DNA of 49,917 bases. Source: Mesorhizobium intechi (GTDB lineage: Bacteria; Pseudomonadota; Alphaproteobacteria; Rhizobiales; Rhizobiaceae). The notes under the pieces were generated by a model. It was not told where the DNA came from and made no database searches. It was given only the letters and a program-made list of their open reading frames with translations. Positions within the stretch are counted from its first letter, which is position 1. Every line of letters begins with the position of its first letter. The position numbers were made by a program, and so were the translations under genes. The stretch is taken from the NCBI RefSeq assembly GCF_002879535.1, contig NZ_PNOT02000388.1:1-49917 (forward strand), given 5' to 3'. Shown here piece after piece: positions 43,156-49,917 of this stretch.

Positions 43156-44381
43156 AGCCGGTGACGAAACCGTCCCTGCGTTTGGCATTCGGCCTGTTGG
43201 CCCTCACCTTTGCCGCGATGCATTTCGCCAACGCCGCTCACGCCCAGTCCTCCCTCGGCATCGGCGTCAATGACGGCATGGCGCCCACCACCGGTCCGTT
43301 CGCCCACATCCTGATGTGGATCAACCTGCGGCAACAGGAATTCTACCGCGCGCTGGCGACGGCCATGAAGGCGATGCGCCAGGACAACAGCAAGCTCTGG
43401 GTGCTCATCGGCCTGTCCTTCGCCTATGGCATTTTCCATGCCGCCGGCCCCGGCCACGGCAAGGCGGTGATCTCGTCCTACATGGTGGCCAATGAAGTGG
43501 CGCTGCGGCGCGGCATCGTGTTGTCCTTCGTCTCGGCACTGCTCCAGGGTCTGACGGCGATCGCGGTCATGCTGCTTGCCTATTTCGTCCTGCGCGGCAC
43601 CACCATCTCGATGACCGACGCGGCTTGGTTCATGGAGATCATGAGCTTTGCCCTCGTCACCCTGTTCGGTGCCTGGCTGCTGTGGCGCAAGCTCGGCCCG
43701 TCCATCCTGCGCCTGTTCGGCAGGGCGCCCGCCTACAGCCTGTCGGCGGCGCACGCCGGCCATTCGCATGCCGGTCACGCGCACGCTGGGCATTCTCACG
43801 CGGGTCATTCCCACGCCGGCCATTCGCATGCCGCGCACAGCCATTCGGCGCACGCCCATTCGCACACGCTGCATCGGCATGATGACCACGACCACGGCCA
43901 TGACCATTCGCGCGACCATCACGACCACGCCGCGCATGACCACCATCACGACCATGGCGCGCACGACCATGCGCATCACGATCACGCGGCGGGCGAGGTC
44001 TGCGAAACCTGCGGCCACTCGCATGCGCCCGACCCGGCGCTGCTGTCGGGCGACCGTTTCGACTGGCGCACCGCCTGGTCGGCGGTGGCGGCTGTCGGCA
44101 TACGCCCCTGCTCCGGCGCGCTGATCGTTTTGAGCTTCGCGCTCCTCAACGGGCTCTGGCTCGGCGGCCTGCTGTCGGTGCTGGCAATGTCGCTGGGCAC
44201 CGCGATCACCGTCTCGGCGCTGGCAACGCTTGCCGTGACCGCCAAGAACTGGGCGGTGTACTTCGCTGGCGACGGCCGCATGGGCAACCGCATCCACTCG
44301 ATCGTCGAGATCGGCGGCGCGGCTTTCGTCTTTCTGTTCGGGTTGTTGCTGCTGTCGGCGAGCCTGACAGGCAGCGTTTGA
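43152..44381 (+). CDS. NicO/RcnA-type nickel-cobalt exporter with His-rich loop
   Basis: A 409-residue inner-membrane metal transporter with six to seven hydrophobic helices. Typical segments are FAYGIFHAAGPGHGKAVISS with the HxxxPxHGK-type motif, and AVGIRPCSGALIVLSFAL. Residues ~200-290 form a loop with several dozen His: repeated HAGHSH units, then DHDHGHDHSRDHHDH-type sequence, then ETCGHSH. The loop should bind Ni2+ or Co2+ before export. The ATG overlaps the DUF1007 stop, so the pair is a unit. Confidence 0.9.
   Translation: MKPVTKPSLRLAFGLLALTFAAMHFANAAHAQSSLGIGVNDGMAPTTGPFAHILMWINLRQQEFYRALATAMKAMRQDNSKLWVLIGLSFAYGIFHAAGPGHGKAVISSYMVANEVALRRGIVLSFVSALLQGLTAIAVMLLAYFVLRGTTISMTDAAWFMEIMSFALVTLFGAWLLWRKLGPSILRLFGRAPAYSLSAAHAGHSHAGHAHAGHSHAGHSHAGHSHAAHSHSAHAHSHTLHRHDDHDHGHDHSRDHHDHAAHDHHHDHGAHDHAHHDHAAGEVCETCGHSHAPDPALLSGDRFDWRTAWSAVAAVGIRPCSGALIVLSFALLNGLWLGGLLSVLAMSLGTAITVSALATLAVTAKNWAVYFAGDGRMGNRIHSIVEIGGAAFVFLFGLLLLSASLTGSV
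43747..43880 (+). repeat. Degenerate tandem repeat encoding the HAGHSH metal-binding loop
   Basis: Imperfect 12- to 15-bp units such as GCCGGCCATTCGCAT and GCGGGTCATTCCCAC run in tandem inside the NicO gene and encode (H-A-G-H-S)n. Copy number in such runs can change by slippage without breaking the frame, since units are multiples of three. Confidence 0.75.
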
Positions 44382-44410
44382 CCGCAAGGAGCACCCGAAG
44401 GTGCGTCGAG

Positions 44411-44438
44411 ATTCAGGTCAGGCCGGCCTCACCTGAAT
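44411..44438. terminator. Bidirectional hairpin between convergent NicO and DenD-like genes
   Basis: Perfectly symmetric: ATTCAGGT, C, AGGCCGGCCT, C, ACCTGAAT. The outer 8-bp arms are exact complements and the centre is self-complementary. It lies 29 bases after the NicO stop and one base from the DenD-like stop. There is no T run, so termination may be weak or factor-dependent. Confidence 0.6.
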
Positions 44439-44439
44439 A

Positions 44440-45414
44440 TCAATACACTTTGCCGCCCAGTTCATCCTCGATGTGGGCGCGGATGATCTCGTCAAAACTC
44501 TTCTCGGCGCTGAAGCCGAGCTCCCGTGACCGCTTTGCCTCGAAACGGGTCGGCCAGCCCTTGACGATCGCCCAGATTGTCGCGTCCGGCACCTCGCGGA
44601 TCAGGCCTGCCGTCTTCGTTCCGGCGATACGTTCCAGCGCCTCGATCTGCTCGCCGACGGTGACGGCCACGCCGGGCATCGTCAGATTGCGGCGCGGCCC
44701 GACGGCACCGCCGTCTATCTCCGCCGCATGGATCAGGAAATTCACCGCCGAACGCGGGCTGGCATGGGTATGCACGACCGTGCGCGGCACCGGCAGGATC
44801 GCCTCTTGCCCGCTCAAGGGCTCGCGGATGATGCCGGAGAAGAAGCCCGAGGCCGCCTTGTTCGGCTTGCCGGGCCGCACGCAGATGGTGGGCAGCCGGA
44901 TGCCGATTCCGTCGAAGAAGCCGCGCCTGGAATAGTCGGCGAGCAGCGCCTCGCTCATCTGCTTCTGCGTGCCGTAGGAGGTCAGCGGCGTCGGATGGAA
45001 GTCATCGGGAATGACATCCGGGAACGGTGCGCCGAACACGGCGATCGACGAGGTGAAGACCACGCGCGGCGCAAAACCCGCCAGCCGGATGGCGTCGAAC
45101 AGCGCTCGCGTGCCGTCGAGATTGACGCGGTAGCCAAGTTCAAAATTCGCTTCCGCCTCGCCCGACACGATGCCAGCGAGGTGGAAGACCACATCGGGGC
45201 GCGAGGCGACCAGGCTTTCGACCGCGCCGGCTTCCGCAAGGTCGCCGGTATGGATATTGATGGTGACGCCCTCCATGGCCGGAGCCTGCGGCGGCACGAT
45301 GTCGTGCAGATCGAGCGCGGTGATCTTTTCGGTCCGCAGCGTGCCGTCCTTGGCCAGCCGGGCGATGAGTTTGCGGCCGACCATGCCCGCGGCGCCGGTG
45401 ATCAGAATGCGCAT
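44440..45414 (-). CDS. denD: D-erythronate dehydrogenase-like NAD-dependent epimerase family protein
   Basis: A 324-residue extended SDR. The Rossmann motif is ILITGAAGMVGRKLIARL at residues ~3-20. The catalytic YxxxK is in LTSYGTQKQMSEALLADYS. The substrate-side sequence is LPTICVRPGKPNKAASGFFS. This pattern, especially RPGKPNKAASGFFSGIIREP, is that of DenD proteins, which oxidise D-erythronate at C2 in tetronate catabolism. Partner genes (otnK, otnC) are not in the window, so the pathway role is inferred from family only. Confidence 0.78.
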   Translation of the reverse strand: MRILITGAAGMVGRKLIARLAKDGTLRTEKITALDLHDIVPPQAPAMEGVTINIHTGDLAEAGAVESLVASRPDVVFHLAGIVSGEAEANFELGYRVNLDGTRALFDAIRLAGFAPRVVFTSSIAVFGAPFPDVIPDDFHPTPLTSYGTQKQMSEALLADYSRRGFFDGIGIRLPTICVRPGKPNKAASGFFSGIIREPLSGQEAILPVPRTVVHTHASPRSAVNFLIHAAEIDGGAVGPRRNLTMPGVAVTVGEQIEALERIAGTKTAGLIREVPDATIWAIVKGWPTRFEAKRSRELGFSAEKSFDEIIRAHIEDELGGKVY

Positions 45415-45426
45415 GTCAAAATTCCC

Positions 45427-45639
45427 TTACTTGCCCTTATTTTTGCGCTGGCTGCGTGCGCGCAGCCAGAACACGAGGAAGAACGCCAGCACGAAGACAA
45501 TGCCGAATATACCGGCGAGCACGGTCGAAAGGCTGCCGAGTGCCAGCATCACCGTTGGCAGGTAGAAGGCGGCAATGCCGAACAGCAGCATGATCCACAG
45601 CGCTGCGATCGCAGCATTCCTGGTGTCGCGGTCCATCAT
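45427..45639 (-). CDS. Small two-helix membrane protein
   Basis: A 70-residue protein with two hydrophobic helices (AAIAALWIMLLFGIAAFYLP and LAGIFGIVFVLAFFLVFWL) and a basic tail (RARSQRKNKGK). It lies 12 bp upstream of the DenD-like gene on the same strand. No family was recognised. The hydrophobic pattern and compact spacing support a real gene. Confidence 0.65.
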   Translation of the reverse strand: MMDRDTRNAAIAALWIMLLFGIAAFYLPTVMLALGSLSTVLAGIFGIVFVLAFFLVFWLRARSQRKNKGK

Positions 45640-45721
45640 GCAGCACCGGGGCAGCGCGCATTCGACAAGCTGGCTTTCAAAGCTGTGGAACTCCTGAGGC
45701 GGGGCCGGTTATCGACCGGGC

Positions 45722-46684
45722 TTAGTGATGGTGGCTACGATGCGCGGGGCCAGCGTGCTCATGCTCATGATCGTGGTCGTCGGCGCATTGGCCGAATTCC
45801 GGTTCCACGGTTGCATGGCTGATGCCGTGCTCGCTGGCAAGCCGCTTCTTGACGGCGCTGACCGCCCTGTGCGCATCGACGCCCTCATCAAGGCAGGCAT
45901 GGAGCGTCGCCATGTTGCTTGATCCATCGATCGACCAGACATGCATATGATGTACTTCGCGTACGCCTTGGATCGTGGTTTCCAGGTCCCTTGCGATGAG
46001 ATCGCGGTCGAGGGTTGGCGGGACGCCCTCGAGCAGCACATGGGCGGCGGCGCGCATCAGCGACCAGGCCGTCGACAGGATCAGCAGCGAGACCAGCACG
46101 GACAGGATCGGGTCGATCGGCGTCCAGCCGGTCGCCAGGATGACGATGGCTGCCACGATCGCGGCCGCCGATCCGAGCAGATCACCCAGCACGTGCAGTA
46201 TGGCGCCGCGCATGTTGAGGCTCTCACGGTCGCCGCCATGCAGCACCAGGAAGGAGCCAATATTGACCAGCAGGCCCAGGATCGCCACCACCAGCATCGG
46301 TCCGCCCAGCACCGGCGCCGGTGTGAGCAGGCGCTGCCAGGCCTCGTAGACGATCCACAGCGCGATGACGAAAATGGCGATGCCGTTGGTATAGGCGACC
46401 AGTGTCTTGACCCTGCCGAAGCCATAGGTCAGCTGGCCGGTAGCCGGCCGCCCGGCAAGATGGAAGGCATACCAGGCAAGGCCGAGCGCGATGGCGTCGG
46501 CCAGCATGTGCCCGGCATCGGCCAGCAGCGCCAGCGAGCCGGTGAAGAGGCCGCCAAGCGCTTCCGCCACCATGAAGCCCGCCGTCAGGCAGGCGGCGAT
46601 CAGCACACGTTTCTTGTCGGTAGAGCCATGCACATGGCCGGCGCCACCGTGATCATGGCCGCTATGGTCGTGGGAATGCGCCAA
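45722..46684 (-). CDS. Cation diffusion facilitator, zinc-type exporter (ZitB/CzcD-like)
   Basis: A 320-residue CDF antiporter that exports Zn2+ and related metals in exchange for protons. His-rich N-terminus (HSHDHSGHDHGGAGHVHGS) and C-terminus (DDHDHEHEHAGPAHRSHHH). Six hydrophobic helices follow, with metal site A residues in LALLADAGHMLADAIAL (HxxxD) and ILHVLGDLLGSAAAIVAA (HxxxD). The cytoplasmic C-terminal domain contains VREVHHMHVWSIDGS, typical of CDFs. It is transcribed alone. Confidence 0.9.
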   Translation of the reverse strand: MAHSHDHSGHDHGGAGHVHGSTDKKRVLIAACLTAGFMVAEALGGLFTGSLALLADAGHMLADAIALGLAWYAFHLAGRPATGQLTYGFGRVKTLVAYTNGIAIFVIALWIVYEAWQRLLTPAPVLGGPMLVVAILGLLVNIGSFLVLHGGDRESLNMRGAILHVLGDLLGSAAAIVAAIVILATGWTPIDPILSVLVSLLILSTAWSLMRAAAHVLLEGVPPTLDRDLIARDLETTIQGVREVHHMHVWSIDGSSNMATLHACLDEGVDAHRAVSAVKKRLASEHGISHATVEPEFGQCADDHDHEHEHAGPAHRSHHH

Positions 46685-46715
46685 TGGCAGCTCCTGTCAT
46701 GCGCCCAAGCCGGAC

Positions 46716-47402
46716 TTAAGCGCCAAATTCCGCGCGACAATCCTCGAGCCGTCGCTTCTGCTGTCCGTCGGCGTCGAAATTGGCCGGGTCGAGCCACGCT
46801 ACATAGGCTTTGCGCAGGGCCGGCCATTCCTTGTCGATAATCGAATACCATGCGGTATCGCGGTTTTCACCCTTGACGATGAGGTGCTGGCGGAAAATGC
46901 CTTCGAACTTGAAGCCGAACCGTTCCGCGGCCCGCTTCGACGGCTCGTTGCGATTGTTGCACTTCCATTCGTAGCGGCGGTAGCCGAGTTCCTCGAAGAC
47001 GTATTTCATGAACAGGAACTGCGCTTCCGTCGCGCCCGGCTTGCGCGAGATCAGCGGCCCCCAATAGATGTTGCCGATCTCGATAACGCCGTAAGCGGGA
47101 TCGATGCGCATCAGCGTCTGGCGTCCGGCGACCTTGCCGCTGGCCTTGTCTATGACCGCAAAGAACAGCGGGTCTTCGCTCGCCTCGACCTTGTCCAGCC
47201 AGGGTTGGAAGGCGGCGCGGGTTTCCGGCGGATAGTCGGGCAGCCAGGCGAAGCGGCTGTCGACATCGGACACGGAAGACGCTTCATAGAGCCCGTCACC
47301 GTGCTTTGCCGCGCTCAGCGGTTCGAGCCTGACATAGCGGCCGTCGATCGCCTTGCGCTCGGGTCGTGGACGCGGCTGCCAATCTTTGAGATTTTCCGAC
47401 AC
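46716..47402 (-). CDS. GNAT-family acetyltransferase (RimJ/RimL-like, large subgroup)
   Basis: A 228-residue acetyltransferase. It opens with GRYVRLEPLSAAKHGDGLYE. The core includes GVIEIGNIYWGPLISRKPGA, then LFMKYVFEELGYRRYEWKCN followed by NRNEPSKRAAERFGFKFEGI, a pattern common to the subgroup with a long insert before motif A. The GTG at 47402 was chosen because it has GGAG ~8 bases upstream and gives a normal N-terminus; the frame stays open upstream into the divergent aminotransferase region. Confidence 0.84.
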   Translation of the reverse strand: MSENLKDWQPRPRPERKAIDGRYVRLEPLSAAKHGDGLYEASSVSDVDSRFAWLPDYPPETRAAFQPWLDKVEASEDPLFFAVIDKASGKVAGRQTLMRIDPAYGVIEIGNIYWGPLISRKPGATEAQFLFMKYVFEELGYRRYEWKCNNRNEPSKRAAERFGFKFEGIFRQHLIVKGENRDTAWYSIIDKEWPALRKAYVAWLDPANFDADGQQKRRLEDCRAEFGA

Positions 47403-47485
47403 CGAAGACTCCAATCCGTTTGACTTTTGCGGGCCGAAGCTCACAAAAACGCAACCCCACAGTAAGAACCACACGGACGGGAAAA

Positions 47486-48670
47486 ATGCTCCACACGATT
47501 TCGGCCTTCGACCGTCTCGGCGAGGAAAATGCCTTCGCGGTGCTGGCGCGGGCGACCGCATTGGCCCAACAGGGTCGAGACATCGTCAATCTCGGCATCG
47601 GCCAGCCCGACTTCAAGACGCCGCAGCACATCGTCGAGGCAGCCATCAAGGCGCTGCGCGACGGCCACCACGGCTACACGCCCGCCAACGGGCTTCTGGC
47701 GACGCGCGAGGCGGTGGTGCGGCGCACGCTGACCACCACCGGCGTCGAGGTCTCGCCCGAAACGGTGATGATCCTGCCCGGCGGCAAACCGACCATGTTC
47801 GCCGCCATCCTGATGTTCGGCGAACCCGGCGCCGAGATCCTCTATCCCGATCCCGGCTTTCCCATCTACCGCTCCATGATCGAATTCACCGGCGCAGCGC
47901 CCGTTCCCGTGCCGATGCGCGAGGAAAACGGCTTTGCCTTTTCGGCCGAGGAAACGCTGGCACTGATCACCTCCAAGACCAGGCTGTTGATCCTCAACTC
48001 GCCGGCCAACCCGACCGGCGGCGTCACGCCGCGCGCCGAGATAGAGAAGCTGGTCAAGGGGCTTGAGAAACATCCCGATGTCGCCATCCTCTCCGACGAG
48101 ATCTACGACGTGATGACCTATGACGGCGAGACGCATTGCTCGCTGCTCGGCTATCCTGAAATCCGCGACCGGCTGATCGTGCTCAATGGCTGGTCCAAGA
48201 CCTGGGCGATGACCGGCTGGCGCATGGGCTGGTCGATCTGGCCGAACGGCGACAAGGGCGCCCACCTCTACGACAAGGTGCGCAAGCTGGCGGTCAATTG
48301 CTGGTCCTGCGTCAACGCGCCGAGCCAGTACGCCGGCATCGCGGCCATCGACGGCCCGCAAGACGACGTAGACACGATGATGCGTGCCTTCGACCGCCGC
48401 AGGAAGGTCGTGGTCGAAGGGCTGAATGCCTTGCCCAACATTTCCTGCATCACGCCGAAGGGCGCGTTCTACGCCTTCCCCAATGTCTCGAAGACCGGCT
48501 GGAAGGCAAAGAAGCTCGCATCCGCGCTGCTCGATGACGCCGGCGTGGCGCTGATCGGCGGCCCCGATTTCGGCATTCTCGGCGAAGGCTATGTCAGGCT
48601 CTCCTACGCCAACTCCGAGGAGAACATCCTGCGCGCGTTGGACCGGATCGGGGCCTTCCTCGCCAAGTGA
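47486..48670 (+). CDS. Class I/II PLP aminotransferase (AspC-like)
   Basis: A 394-residue fold-I aminotransferase. Family motifs in order: NLGIGQPDFKTPQHIVEAA, YTPANGLLATREAV, LPGGKPTMFAAILMF, YPDPGFPIYRSMIEFTGA, LILNSPANPTGGV, LSDEIYDVMTYD and the PLP lysine K238 in NGWSKTWAMTGWRMGW. The C-terminal domain shows GAFYAFPNVSKTGWKAKKLA. It probably transaminates aspartate, aromatic or branched amino acids; specificity is not readable. The ATG at 47486 follows GGGAAAA. It is divergent from the GNAT gene. Confidence 0.87.
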   Translation: MLHTISAFDRLGEENAFAVLARATALAQQGRDIVNLGIGQPDFKTPQHIVEAAIKALRDGHHGYTPANGLLATREAVVRRTLTTTGVEVSPETVMILPGGKPTMFAAILMFGEPGAEILYPDPGFPIYRSMIEFTGAAPVPVPMREENGFAFSAEETLALITSKTRLLILNSPANPTGGVTPRAEIEKLVKGLEKHPDVAILSDEIYDVMTYDGETHCSLLGYPEIRDRLIVLNGWSKTWAMTGWRMGWSIWPNGDKGAHLYDKVRKLAVNCWSCVNAPSQYAGIAAIDGPQDDVDTMMRAFDRRRKVVVEGLNALPNISCITPKGAFYAFPNVSKTGWKAKKLASALLDDAGVALIGGPDFGILGEGYVRLSYANSEENILRALDRIGAFLAK

Positions 48671-48822
48671 GCTTCGACGAAGGCCGGAGCCCTTTCCCAA
48701 ATAGTGCGCGGTCGGCCGACATGTCGGTGTCATGATCCGTCGGCAGGCTCGCGGCCAAGACTGTGCGTGCAGGTCGGGAGCGGCTACCGTCCAACGATCA
48801 GGATCGGAGTGAGGTTCCTCAG

Positions 48823-49197
48823 ATGTTTTATGCAATCCTTGCCTATCACGTGGAAGATGCGATCAAGGCGCTGACGCCGCAGGAAGATGCGGCGCTGATG
48901 GCCGACCTGCTTGAGATCAACACACGGCTTCGTGTGGAAGGCACACTTGGACCGTCGGCGCGTCTGGGGGCGACGCAGGATGCCTTCACCCTGCGCGGCC
49001 CGGGCGACGGCGTGGTTATCGACGGCCCTTTTGCCGAGACCAAGGAACAATTGCTCGGCCTCTATGTCGTCGACTGTGCCACGCGGGACGAGACCGTCGC
49101 GATCGCGCGCGACCTCCGTCGTGTCAATCCGACCGCCGTCTACGAGATCAGGCCCATTCTGCTTTTCACGCCCGGCGCGCCGCTGGCGGGCAAATGA
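48823..49197 (+). CDS. YCII/DGPF-domain protein
   Basis: A 124-residue dimeric alpha/beta-barrel-type protein of the YCII-related (DGPF, COG3795) family. Visible features are MFYAILAYHVEDAIKALTPQ, the conserved DGPFAETKEQLLGLYVVDCA segment, and YEIRPILLF at the end. Members are often paired with ECF sigma factors, though none is next to it here. Function unknown. The ATG at 48823 has GAGTGAGG upstream. Confidence 0.86.
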   Translation: MFYAILAYHVEDAIKALTPQEDAALMADLLEINTRLRVEGTLGPSARLGATQDAFTLRGPGDGVVIDGPFAETKEQLLGLYVVDCATRDETVAIARDLRRVNPTAVYEIRPILLFTPGAPLAGK

Positions 49198-49230
49198 GCC
49201 GGCGGCGGAGGCCCTGCCGGCGTCCGCCGC

Positions 49231-49917
49231 TCACCCGCGCCCGACGAACGGCATCTTGGTCGCCATCACGGTCATGAACAGTACGTTCGCCTCGAGCGGC
49301 AGGCTGGCCATGTGCACGACGGCATCGGCAACATGCTGGACATCCATCACCGCTTCGGCGGCGATCGAGCCATTGGCCTGCGGTACCCCGACGGTCATCG
49401 GCTGCGCCATGTCAGTCAGCGCGTTGCCGATGTCGATCTGGCCGCAGGCGATGTCGTAGGGACGGCCGTCGAGCGCCAGCGTCTTGGTCAGCCCCGTAAT
49501 GGCATGCTTGGTCGCCGTATAGGGCACCGAGCCCGGCCGCGGCGCGTAGGCCGACACCGAGCCGTTGTTGATGATGCGGCCGCCCATCGGCCGCTGCTTG
49601 CGCATGGCACCGAAGGCGGCGCGGGCGCACAGGAACGAACCGGTGAGGTTGACGCCGACAATATCGTTCCACACCTCGACCGGGATCTCGTCGATCGGCG
49701 TCGACTTGTAACCCATGCCGGCATTGTTGAAGAGCAGGTCGACGCGGCCAAAGGCTTCCGCCACCGTCTCGAACAGATCGTCGACTTCACCGGCCTTGCT
49801 GATGTCGCAGGCGACCGCCAATGCCTTGGCCTCGGTTCGGCCGGCTTCGACGATCGCGGCATCCAGCACCGCCTTGCGGCGGCCGCAGAACACCGTGTTC
49901 CAGCCGGCCTTGAGCAG
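49231..49917 (-). CDS. SDR-family oxidoreductase (5' partial at window end)
   Basis: A short-chain dehydrogenase whose start lies beyond the window; in frame, LLKAGWNTVFCGRRKAVLDA is read from the last bases. The nucleotide-binding GxxxGxG is therefore outside. NNAGMGYKSTPIDEIP is the NNAG motif, NGSVSAYAPRPGSVPYTATK holds the catalytic Ser and YxxxK, and PLEANVLFMTVMATKMPFVG closes the protein. The end resembles clustered glucose/ribitol-type dehydrogenases. Substrate unknown. Confidence 0.88.
   Translation of the reverse strand: MLKAGWNTVFCGRRKAVLDAAIVEAGRTEAKALAVACDISKAGEVDDLFETVAEAFGRVDLLFNNAGMGYKSTPIDEIPVEVWNDIVGVNLTGSFLCARAAFGAMRKQRPMGGRIINNGSVSAYAPRPGSVPYTATKHAITGLTKTLALDGRPYDIACGQIDIGNALTDMAQPMTVGVPQANGSIAAEAVMDVQHVADAVVHMASLPLEANVLFMTVMATKMPFVGRG

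Noticed and set aside
43140..44387. A 415-codon minus-strand frame opposite the NicO exporter with Met/Val/Arg repeats
   Set aside because: The repeats are the reverse complement of the His-rich loop codons.
44728..45822. A 364-codon plus-strand frame opposite the DenD-like gene
   Set aside because: Antisense shadow across two real minus-strand genes; no recognisable domain.

Overview
The window looks like a chromosomal segment of a Mesorhizobium-type alphaproteobacterium (Rhizobiales). The base composition is GC-rich. The flagellar genes include markers confined to alphaproteobacteria (motC, the rem regulator, flaF, flbT) in the Sinorhizobium/Agrobacterium order. Two intergenic inverted repeats resemble families I associate with Mesorhizobium. 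No rRNA, tRNA, CRISPR array or intact insertion sequence was seen. || Layout. 0-9.4 kb: motC (5' end outside the window), fliK (old motD), a lytic transglycosylase in the motE position, rem, then flgE-flgK-flgL-flaF-flbT-flgD-fliQ, mostly with overlapping or nearly touching ends. 9.7-18.5 kb: accessory genes that separate fliQ from flhA. They are an MFS exporter with a C-terminal soluble domain; a remnant polyamine/amino-acid locus (cupin, FAD amine oxidase, two broken ABC-transporter pieces, XRE-cupin regulator with a perfect operator); a ClC chloride channel; a cupin and NAD-epimerase pair divergent from a MarR regulator; and a small ABM monooxygenase. 18.6-21.9 kb: flhA, fliR and a FliJ-like coiled-coil gene. 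21.9-35.4 kb: a second accessory block, in part visibly more AT-rich. 35.8-37.8 kb: the flagellar run resumes with a FlgJ-like rod-binding protein, a FlgN-like protein and a membrane-anchored protein, followed by an SCP2-like gene and a terminator. 37.9-49.9 kb: ordinary chromosomal genes (GNAT enzymes, ornithine/lysine decarboxylase with a long probable speF-type leader, amidase-LysR, a DUF1007/NicO nickel-cobalt exporter pair, D-erythronate dehydrogenase-like protein, CDF zinc exporter, aminotransferase, YCII-like protein, and an SDR truncated by the window end). || The most unusual part is 21.9-32.9 kb. It holds a stand-alone YcaO enzyme, two bacterial homologues of animal haem peroxidases, a 133-residue protein of unknown family two bases downstream of the second peroxidase, a SARP/BTAD-type regulator broken by a one-base frameshift, a lipoprotein with a peptidoglycan-binding-like segment, and a three-module cell-wall hydrolase. 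The ycaO and second-peroxidase upstream regions share an 11-bp direct repeat of the kind SARP regulators bind, which ties the divergent genes into one candidate regulon. The ycaO/peroxidase intergenic region also carries a duplicated strong hairpin. I know of no described system with this combination. A peptide- or protein-modification or envelope-directed role is inference.
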